Part shown: piece by piece, positions 25,331 through 31,559 of the stretch | Position numbering within the stretch: the stretch's first letter is position 1 | Layout of the letters: every line of letters starts with the position of its first letter | NCBI GenBank assembly: GCA_003647375.1 | Contig: QMMS01000014.1 | Coordinates: forward strand, 1-31,559 | DNA from: Deltaproteobacteria bacterium | GTDB lineage: Bacteria; Desulfobacterota; Desulfobacteria; Desulfobacterales; B30-G6 | Length of the DNA: 31,559 bases | Direction: 5' to 3' | Translations under genes and position numbers: made by a program | The notes under the pieces: model-generated | Seen by the model: only the letters and a program-made list of their open reading frames with translations | The model's database searches: none | What the model was told of the DNA's origin: nothing

Positions 25331-26998
25331 ATGGATTATTTCAGTATTCTGAATCTAAATAAAGAACCCTTTTCCAATTCTCCGGATCCGGATTACTTTT
25401 TCAAATCCCAGCAACATGTCAGCTGCCTTCAGAAATTAGAATTGTCCTTGCGGCTCAGACGGGGGTTGAATGTGGTCGTCGGTGAAGTTGGGACGGGGAA
25501 AACGACGCTCTGCCGCCAGCTGCTGCGACGATTTTCCGATGACACCGATATCGAGTCGCACCTTATCCTGGATCCCTATTTCAGTACGCCCCACGAGTTC
25601 CTGCTTGCTGTGACGGAAATGCTCACCAATGAAAAGTACCCCGAAAATATCGATGACTACAAACTGAAAGAGCACATCAAACATGCGCTTTTCACAAAAG
25701 GTGTTGATGAAAACAAGACCGTTATCCTCATCATCGATGAAGGCCAGAAAATTCCGGTTTTCTGTCTCGAGTTACTGAGAGAGTTTCTCAATTTTGAAAC
25801 AAACGATTATAAGCTACTTCAAATCGCAATATTTGCCCAGAGAGAATTCGACAACATACTCAAGCAGCATGCCAATTTTGCCGACCGGATAAACCTGTAC
25901 CACCTGTTGAAACCCATGAATTTTCGCGATACGCGCTCCATGATCCAGTATCGTCTGAACCAGTCGAGCGCGGCTGCAAAACGACTGGCATTGTTCACCT
26001 ACCCTGCCCTCTGGGCTATTTACCGGTCCACAAACGGCTATCCACGTAAAATCGTCAACGTCTGCCACCGCAGCATTCTGACGATGATCATACAGAACAA
26101 AAGCAAGGCCAACTGGTTTTTGGTGCAATCATGTATCCGAAGGGTCTTTTCTTCAGGGAAAAAGCGGCCATGGCAATTTGCAGCCATTCTCCTGATCGTT
26201 TTTGTCGGTATCGTTTTCGCCATTCCGAAATGGCTTCCGGACCAAACCACAATACCCGTAGCCAAAAAAACCGATGCAGCAAAAGAGAAGCATACCACGA
26301 CCATCGGCCCCATACCAATCGCACCCGTGACAAGCGATGACGCAGAGACTATCGTAACGACCAAAGGCAACACATCCCCGGAAACGAAAGCGCCCATCCC
26401 GACAGACAAGACAGGCCTTTCAGTGGACACCCCCGATTCTCCGGACAAAGCCCAGCTACAGTCTTCTGCAATCGCCCAGGCAGCAACAAGTCCCGGGATG
26501 CACGAAGTTCCTGACGTACTAGGACAAATGAAAGTCAAACGAAATGAAACCCTCGGCGGACTTATCCAGACAATTTATGGTGTTTTCAACAAAACCCATC
26601 TTCAATCAGTGCTCCGGATCAACCCGCACATAACGGATCCGAACACCATCAGCGTCGGTGAAGTTATACTTTTCCCGGCAATTGCATCCCGTGCGAAACT
26701 TCAGTCATTGAAACGATGGTGGGTTCAAATTGCCGAAGAAGATAACCTGGAAGCCGCATTCCGATTTCTACGACCAGGGACCGCCACCGCTCTTCCCGCA
26801 CACCTGATTCCATATTGGAGCCCCTCATCCGGTCTTCATTTTTCAGTGCTTCTGGGACAACCTTTTTATGATGAGGCTTCGGCTGTCAATAAACTTGAAC
26901 TTCTTCAGTTGAGGGACGGTGCAAAAGGTAAAGTTGTTTCTGAATGGGATGCACATACGGTTTTTTACGCAAATCCTTACCAATACACTAACACTTGA
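25331..26998 (+). CDS. ExeA/MshM-like AAA ATPase with transmembrane helix and LysM-like tail
   Basis: A 555-residue inner-membrane protein. Residues 1-270 are an ExeA/GspA/MshM-type AAA ATPase: DYFSILNLNKEPFSNSPDP, Walker A GEVGTGKTT (51-59), Walker B VILIIDEGQ (about 131-139) and a C-terminal lid helix bundle. A transmembrane helix follows (FAAILLIVFVGIVFAI, about 281-300), then a Thr/Pro-rich periplasmic linker (about 305-395), a LysM-like peptidoglycan-binding domain (VKRNETLGGLIQTIYG...PNTISVGEVILFP, about 405-455), and a ~80-residue C-terminal domain that could be SPOR-like. In the family it opens or binds peptidoglycan for secretin assembly. The ATG lies 7 bases after the secretin stop. 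The stop codon TGA falls within a word repeat. Confidence 0.85.
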   Translation: MDYFSILNLNKEPFSNSPDPDYFFKSQQHVSCLQKLELSLRLRRGLNVVVGEVGTGKTTLCRQLLRRFSDDTDIESHLILDPYFSTPHEFLLAVTEMLTNEKYPENIDDYKLKEHIKHALFTKGVDENKTVILIIDEGQKIPVFCLELLREFLNFETNDYKLLQIAIFAQREFDNILKQHANFADRINLYHLLKPMNFRDTRSMIQYRLNQSSAAAKRLALFTYPALWAIYRSTNGYPRKIVNVCHRSILTMIIQNKSKANWFLVQSCIRRVFSSGKKRPWQFAAILLIVFVGIVFAIPKWLPDQTTIPVAKKTDAAKEKHTTTIGPIPIAPVTSDDAETIVTTKGNTSPETKAPIPTDKTGLSVDTPDSPDKAQLQSSAIAQAATSPGMHEVPDVLGQMKVKRNETLGGLIQTIYGVFNKTHLQSVLRINPHITDPNTISVGEVILFPAIASRAKLQSLKRWWVQIAEEDNLEAAFRFLRPGTATALPAHLIPYWSPSSGLHFSVLLGQPFYDEASAVNKLELLQLRDGAKGKVVSEWDAHTVFYANPYQYTNT

Positions 26999-27022
26999 AT
27001 CCTTGAATCCTCGACCCCTGGA
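26990..27022. repeat. Short word repeat ACACTTGAATCCTTGAATCC
   Basis: Second copy of the family seen at 23156-23187. It contains the TGA stop codon of the AAA ATPase gene (26996-26998). Confidence 0.5.
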
Positions 27023-27027
27023 ACCCT

Positions 27028-27049
27028 TTCTCCCAACGAATTGGGAGAA
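27028..27049 (+). repeat. Small hairpin before the mshE-like gene
   Basis: TTCTCCCAA-CGAA-TTGGGAGAA, a 9-bp stem with a tetraloop, 32 bases before the GTG start. No T-run follows, so it is more likely an mRNA processing or stability hairpin than a terminator. Confidence 0.5.
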
Positions 27050-27081
27050 GAGCCAAAAATATAAAACAGGCGAGACAAACA

Positions 27082-28794
27082 GTGAAAACTAAAAAGAAAT
27101 TTGGAGAAATGCTCATCGAGGCCGGGTTATTGAGCGAGGAACAGCTGAAACAGGCCATCATCGACCACAAGCGGACCAACATGAAACTAGGACAATATCT
27201 TGTTCGTGAGGGAATCGTCAGTGGATCTCAGGTGACCGATATTATATCACAACAGCTGAAAATCAAGAAGTACAACCCCGATGACTACCCCATCGACATC
27301 GAACTCTCCAAGGTGATACCCCTGGAGCTTGCCCAGAAGTATCAATCTGCGCCATTGAGAAAGACCAAATTCCTCCTGACCCTCGCAATGACCGATCCCA
27401 TGGATATTACAGCGCTCGACTCCATCGAGGTCTACACCAACACAGAAGTGGAATCGGTCATCTGCACCTACCAGGAGCTCAACCATTTGATCGGCAGCCT
27501 GTATGGCACTTATTCCGGTATCGATGGAGTTCTCGAAGGCATGCAGGAAATGCAGATTGAAAGAGACGATGATGAAGACAGTTCACGATCAGCTATCGAG
27601 GATATCGAAGTCAGCTCCTTGCAGGACATGGCGGAAGAGGCACCGGTTATCCGTCTTGTCAATTCTATTCTTTCCCAGGCAGTTCGTGAAGGTGCCAGCG
27701 ATGTTCATATCAGTCCGGAAAAAGATTATGTCCAGGTGAGATTTCGTGTTGACGGCAAACTGCATGAACTTCCAGCTCCGCCCAAGACCATGATACTGCT
27801 CATCATCTCACGATTGAAGATTCTTTCCAACATGGACATATCGGTTTCAAGAATTCCCCAGGATGGGCGTTTCACCATCAAAATGGATGATAAAGAGATC
27901 AACATCCGGTCTTCCACCATTCCCACGATCTATGGGGAGAATATGGTCTTGCGACTCCTTGACACAAGCGGCGGCGTTCAATCTCTGGAAGAACTGGGTA
28001 TGTCTAAGGCCGACATCCGCAAACTCGAGCCCATGATCCACAAACCTTATGGCATGATCCTCAGCACCGGACCCACCGGCAGCGGCAAAAGTACAACGCT
28101 CTATTCAATCCTCAAAAGGATTAATCAGCCGGACATCAATATCATCACCATAGAAGACCCGGTTGAATACCGGCTTAACAAGATCAGACAAATCCAGCTC
28201 AACAGGAAAGCCGGAATGACATTTGCGGGAGGGCTTCGCTCAATCATGCGGCAGGATCCTGATGTCATCATGGTCGGCGAAATTCGAGATCCGGAAACCG
28301 CCTCGATTGCCGTTCAGTCTGCGCTTACCGGCCACCGAGTACTTAGCACGGTTCATACAAACGATGCAGCCGGTGCCATCACACGTTTTATTGACATGGG
28401 CATCGAGCCATTTCTCGTTTCATCAGTAATGCTCGTATCCATCGCTCAACGACTCGTCAGAAAGGCTTGCCCTTACTGCAAAAAACCCTATACTCCCCCG
28501 GAGCCTGCATTGGAGTACTGGGGTCTCAACCATGCTGATAATCCGAATTTCATGCAAGGCAACGGATGTTTCAATTGCATGGACAAGGGGTACAAGGGAA
28601 GAACCGGTGTCTATGAAATCCTCTTAATCGACGAAATGGTCCAGGATATGATTCTCAACAGAAAGTCATCGCAGGAAATAGCCCGGGCTGCCGTTCAGAA
28701 AGGAAAGCTGACAACACTCAAAGAGGATGCCGCCAAAAAAATCCTCCAGGGTATTACAACCATCGAGGAAGCAGCATCGGCAGTCATCGTATAA
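27082..28794 (+). CDS. mshE: Pilus extension ATPase of the MshE/PilB/GspE family
   Basis: A 570-residue hexameric ATPase that powers pilus polymerisation. The N-terminal MshEN domain has two 24-residue c-di-GMP-binding motifs in tandem (KFGEMLIEAGLLSEEQLKQA and KLGQYLVREGIVSGSQVTDI); the usual leading Arg of RLG is Lys in both. The catalytic domain has Walker A GPTGSGKST (about 330-338), the Asp box, Walker B VIMVGEIRDPETA and the His box LTGHRVLSTVHTNDAAGAI. Four Cys (CPYC and CFNC, about 461 and 495) form the usual zinc site. The start is GTG with AGGCGAG upstream. It is preceded by a repeat-filled 83-base gap. It should be c-di-GMP responsive if the Lys residues substitute. Confidence 0.94.
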   Translation: MKTKKKFGEMLIEAGLLSEEQLKQAIIDHKRTNMKLGQYLVREGIVSGSQVTDIISQQLKIKKYNPDDYPIDIELSKVIPLELAQKYQSAPLRKTKFLLTLAMTDPMDITALDSIEVYTNTEVESVICTYQELNHLIGSLYGTYSGIDGVLEGMQEMQIERDDDEDSSRSAIEDIEVSSLQDMAEEAPVIRLVNSILSQAVREGASDVHISPEKDYVQVRFRVDGKLHELPAPPKTMILLIISRLKILSNMDISVSRIPQDGRFTIKMDDKEINIRSSTIPTIYGENMVLRLLDTSGGVQSLEELGMSKADIRKLEPMIHKPYGMILSTGPTGSGKSTTLYSILKRINQPDINIITIEDPVEYRLNKIRQIQLNRKAGMTFAGGLRSIMRQDPDVIMVGEIRDPETASIAVQSALTGHRVLSTVHTNDAAGAITRFIDMGIEPFLVSSVMLVSIAQRLVRKACPYCKKPYTPPEPALEYWGLNHADNPNFMQGNGCFNCMDKGYKGRTGVYEILLIDEMVQDMILNRKSSQEIARAAVQKGKLTTLKEDAAKKILQGITTIEEAASAVIV

Positions 28795-28803
28795 CAATGT
28801 TCT

Positions 28804-28898
28804 TTGAGTTTGTTGGGTTCGTTGAGTTCGTTGAGTTTCGGTCTAACGGAATAACGACTCACTGAACACAACAAACACAATAAACGCAACGAACCCAC
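28804..28898. repeat. TTGAGTTCG word repeat between mshE and mshG genes
   Basis: Units TTGAGTTTG, TTGGGTTCG, TTGAGTTCG and TTGAGTTTC (28804-28839) face inverted units with CAACGAACCCA (28863-28898). It belongs to the same family as the array at 16792-16872 but is arranged as an inverted pair that can fold. Confidence 0.7.
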
Positions 28899-28911
28899 TA
28901 CACAGGTTATT

Positions 28912-30132
28912 ATGCCGACATATTCTTACCAGGCCATCAACGAGTCCGGATCCATGGTCACCGGTGAAATCGAAGCCGACTCTACCGACATGGCCAACAA
29001 TATTCTTTCCGCCAGGGGATACCTGCCATCACAGGTAGTTGTAAAGGGCCAGGTGGTATCTAGCGCGTTTGTCAAACGCCTGAAGGAACGTTTTGCGACC
29101 ATCAAACCACCGGAACTGATACTCTTTACCAAGCAGTTCAAGACACTCATTAGAGCGGGTGTGCCAATTTTGAAAATTTTTAAAGTCATCGAAAATCAGA
29201 CCGAGAATATTGCCTTGAAAGATATTATCCTGTCTGTTTCCCAGGATGTGGAGGAAGGCGCCAGTCTGCATGATGCGTTTCGAAAACACCCCAAGGCCTT
29301 TTCACCTCTCTACTGCAGCATGTTGCGCGCTGGAGAAGCCAGTGGCGCATTGCCTGCGATACTGGAAAGGCTGATCTATATCCTCGAACATGAACACAAG
29401 ATAAAGTCCGAGATTCGGGCCGCACTTTCCTATCCTATTATTGTTCTGGCCTTTTTAGGGCTCGCATTTTTTGTTCTTCTGACCTTCGTTATTCCAAAGT
29501 TTGTGGGAATCTTCGAAAGGTCCAACATTGCCCTCCCGATTCCAACGCAAATCTGCATGCTCATGTACCAGTTCCTCGCCAATTACTGGCTGCTCCTGAT
29601 CGCTGTTATCGTTGGCGGCATCATATTCCTTAACTATTATTTAAAAACCGAACAGGGGCTGCTGACAAAAGACACCTTTCTGATGCGCCTTCCCCTGCTG
29701 GGACCGCTTTTCGTAAAAGCGGCCATGGCAAGATTTGCCAGTATTTTCTCTATCCTGCAAGCCAGTGGTGTCCCCGTCCTCGACTGCATCCGTATTTTGA
29801 CGGAAACCATTGGAAATGCAGCTATTTCAAAAGAGTTCGACCTCGTTACGGAACGGCTGGAAGAAGGCCGGGGTCTGGCGGAGCCATTGAAATCCGCCAA
29901 ATATTTTCCACCCATTGTCATTAATATGATTGCCATCGGAGAAGAATCAGACAGTCTCGAAGACATGCTTTCCGAAATTGCGCTTCATTACGATTCTGAA
30001 CTCGAATATGCCATGAAAAAGCTTTCCGAGGCTATCGGGCCCCTACTGACACTCGGCCTTGCCGTTGTTGTAGGCTTTTTTGCCCTCGCCATCTATTTGC
30101 CCATGTGGGATATGACCAAGATGGCGGGCTGA
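28912..30132 (+). CDS. mshG: Pilus inner-membrane platform protein (MshG/PilC/GspF family)
   Basis: A 406-residue polytopic protein on which pilins are assembled. The N-terminal cytoplasmic part starts PTYSYQAINESGSMVTGEIEA, as in the family. Two GspF domains each carry the FTKQF.TL..AGVPIL / MARFASIFSILQASGVPVLDCIR signature, with three hydrophobic segments (about 172-195, 222-243 and 373-395). It ends with the typical PMWDMTKMAG. The start ATG has only a weak AGG (CACAGGTTATT) upstream. It lies 117 bases after the ATPase gene across a repeat. The ATPase-then-platform order matches mshE-mshG. Confidence 0.93.
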   Translation: MPTYSYQAINESGSMVTGEIEADSTDMANNILSARGYLPSQVVVKGQVVSSAFVKRLKERFATIKPPELILFTKQFKTLIRAGVPILKIFKVIENQTENIALKDIILSVSQDVEEGASLHDAFRKHPKAFSPLYCSMLRAGEASGALPAILERLIYILEHEHKIKSEIRAALSYPIIVLAFLGLAFFVLLTFVIPKFVGIFERSNIALPIPTQICMLMYQFLANYWLLLIAVIVGGIIFLNYYLKTEQGLLTKDTFLMRLPLLGPLFVKAAMARFASIFSILQASGVPVLDCIRILTETIGNAAISKEFDLVTERLEEGRGLAEPLKSAKYFPPIVINMIAIGEESDSLEDMLSEIALHYDSELEYAMKKLSEAIGPLLTLGLAVVVGFFALAIYLPMWDMTKMAG

Positions 30133-30215
30133 CGCGGCTCTTAGCTCTTCGCCCTTAGCTATTAGCGTTAAGTACATCGACATTGGGTATTATTTGAGTG
30201 ATTAATATTTTATAA

Positions 30216-30266
30216 GTCAAAATAGCGACGGTAGTCGCGTCAAATAAAATTGCGGAGCAATTTTAT
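30216..30266 (-). repeat. Double-hairpin repeat element, copy 3, inverted
   Basis: GTCAAAATAGCGAC (30216-30229) is the exact complement of GTCGCTATTTTGAC at 23108-23121. Hairpin B here is GCGAC-GGTA-GTCGC (30225-30238). Hairpin A is ATAAAATTGC-GGA-GCAATTTTAT (30244-30266). The loop holds GGAG and the last two stem bases are the AT of the next gene's ATG. Confidence 0.8.
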
Positions 30267-31559
30267 GAAAGATATCCGATTCAATATCAGTCTGTACGTT
30301 ATCGTTCCCGTCATCATTGCGGGCATCTCCGTACTGGCTACCATTGCCTCTTTCAACATCACCACCTATTATTCCAAGCGCGGCCTTGACCCCACCTGGC
30401 CGGTGGCCTTCTGGGGTACGATCATGGTCATCGTGACGGCTGTCTTCGGTATTTTAATTGTCAAATTCATAATCGGCCCCATGAAGCGATTTGCACAAAA
30501 CACCGAAAATCTAGGTGTACTCGGACGGGCGCCCAAAACAGAAACCAGAACAGACAAACCCGACGACATGCAACGATTTTCACAACTCTTCGATCAGGTA
30601 ACCGATATTTTGAGCCAGGTGGAAGCCCGGGAGTTGTTCCCGGATATTGTTGGCCAGAGCAAAGCCATGCGGGGAGTATTGAAACAGATTCTACAGGTTG
30701 CCAAAACAGACTCGACGGTCCTCATTCTTGGTGAAACCGGCACCGGAAAGGAGTTGATAGCCCAGAGTATCCATCAACACAGCAAGCGTAAGGGAAAAGA
30801 TTTCATCGCCCTGAATTGCGCGGCAATCCCCGAAAGTCTTTTGGAAAGCGAGCTCTTCGGCCATGAAAGAGGTGCCTTTACCGGTGCTGTTTCCCGAAAG
30901 CTTGGTAAATTTGAAACTGCCCACAACAGTACCCTTTTCATGGATGAAATCGGCGATATGCCCATGGAAACCCAGACAAAAGTATTGCGGGCTATTCAGG
31001 AAAGTCAATTTGAACGTGTGGGAGGCATCAAACCCATCAAGGTCAATGTCCGTTTCATTACCGCTACGCATCAGGACCTTACTTTCCTGGTGGACCAGGG
31101 AATATTCCGCCAGGACCTCTTTTACCGTCTGAATGTTTTTGCCATCCATTTGCCACCTTTGCGCGAAAGGCGGGAAGATATTCCACTGCTCGTCGATAGG
31201 TTTCTCCGGCAACATGATCAACTGCTTACGGTAACGCCGGAAACCATGCAGCTTTTAATTGCCTATAACTGGCCGGGGAATGTGCGTGAGCTTAAAAATG
31301 CCGTGGAGGCCGCTACAATCACCGCCGAGTCCGTCATCAAACCCAAGCACCTGCCGTCGGCCCTCATCAACGTTTTTGGCAAATCGATACCCAAAAAGAT
31401 AGACACCCTGCCAAAGGCCATGGATCTGGATCACCGTATCCATGAGCTTGAAAAAGGAATTATCATCGAGGCATTGACCCAGACGGGGGGGGTCCAGAAG
31501 AAGGCAGCCGTCCTTCTAAGCATTAAGGAGCGCAGTCTGTGGCATCGAATTAAAAAATA
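30265..31559 (+). CDS. Membrane-anchored sigma-54-dependent transcriptional activator (3' end outside window)
   Basis: Incomplete: 431 codons are visible before the window ends. Two N-terminal transmembrane helices (about 9-30 and 48-70) enclose a short periplasmic loop and are followed by a HAMP-like or coiled linker (about 72-120). The AAA+ sigma-54 interaction domain (about 127-350) has Walker A GETGTGKE (156-163), the sigma-54-contacting GAFTGA loop (203-208), Walker B LFMDEIGD (224-231) and the arginine-finger region FRQDLFYRLN. The start of a Fis-type helix-turn-helix is seen (GGVQKKAAVLLSIKERSLWHRIKK). There is no receiver domain. The ATG at 30265 has GGAG 8 bases upstream, both from a repeat hairpin. 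It probably controls pilin or pilus genes downstream (inference from position). Confidence 0.9.
   Translation, partial: MKDIRFNISLYVIVPVIIAGISVLATIASFNITTYYSKRGLDPTWPVAFWGTIMVIVTAVFGILIVKFIIGPMKRFAQNTENLGVLGRAPKTETRTDKPDDMQRFSQLFDQVTDILSQVEARELFPDIVGQSKAMRGVLKQILQVAKTDSTVLILGETGTGKELIAQSIHQHSKRKGKDFIALNCAAIPESLLESELFGHERGAFTGAVSRKLGKFETAHNSTLFMDEIGDMPMETQTKVLRAIQESQFERVGGIKPIKVNVRFITATHQDLTFLVDQGIFRQDLFYRLNVFAIHLPPLRERREDIPLLVDRFLRQHDQLLTVTPETMQLLIAYNWPGNVRELKNAVEAATITAESVIKPKHLPSALINVFGKSIPKKIDTLPKAMDLDHRIHELEKGIIIEALTQTGGVQKKAAVLLSIKERSLWHRIKK

Overview
The window reads as a chromosomal segment of a free-living, Gram-negative, deltaproteobacterial-type organism. A Desulfobacterales-like sulfate reducer is my best guess. 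The guess rests on the gene mix (acetyl-CoA synthetase beside a sodium:solute symporter, LDH-like malate dehydrogenase, an MglA-type polarity GTPase, PilZ and cyclic-nucleotide-binding proteins, an MSHA-like pilus operon with a PilM-PilN fusion) and on intergenic DNA packed with short word-like repeats. No sulfate-reduction gene and no rRNA or tRNA gene is visible, so the taxonomy is inference. I recognise no phage, IS element, CRISPR array or transposase.

Layout. (1) 1-5679, minus strand: a small TPR lipoprotein, then an acetate-use operon read tetR -> acs -> symporter, closed by a strong hairpin terminator at 751-780. (2) 5825-10867, minus strand: a signalling cluster read TPR/acidic-linker protein -> MglA-like GTPase -> PATAN/cyclic-nucleotide-binding protein -> PilZ protein -> purC -> orphan ParB-like protein, with very short gaps from the GTPase onward. 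(3) 10868-11493: a gene-free gap with hairpins and the mdh promoter, then mdh on the plus strand. (4) 12840-20343, minus strand: uvrC, uvrB, cysS, ispF and a membrane adenylate cyclase. (5) 20558 to the end, plus strand: an MSHA-like type IV pilus assembly operon (pilM-pilN fusion, pilO, pilP, secretin, AAA ATPase with LysM-like tail, extension ATPase with MshEN domain, platform protein), then a membrane-anchored sigma-54 activator cut by the window edge. The pilin genes are probably just downstream.

How the genes may work together. Three second-messenger readouts sit close together: a class III adenylate cyclase divergent from the pilus operon, a protein with two cyclic-nucleotide-binding folds beside an MglA-like GTPase, and two candidate c-di-GMP receptors (a PilZ protein and the MshEN domain of the pilus ATPase). 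A circuit controlling polarity and pilus extension is a reasonable but unproven hypothesis.

The most unusual signal is in the non-coding DNA. Almost every gap in regions 4 and 5 is filled with a different word-like repeat family, usually present in both orientations so that it can fold. One family is a compound double hairpin seen clearly at three sites, with two more diverged hairpin-only sites. Repeats of this kind appear to supply stop codons (tetR, uvrB, pilO, the pilus AAA ATPase) and in one case the start codon and Shine-Dalgarno sequence (the sigma-54 activator).
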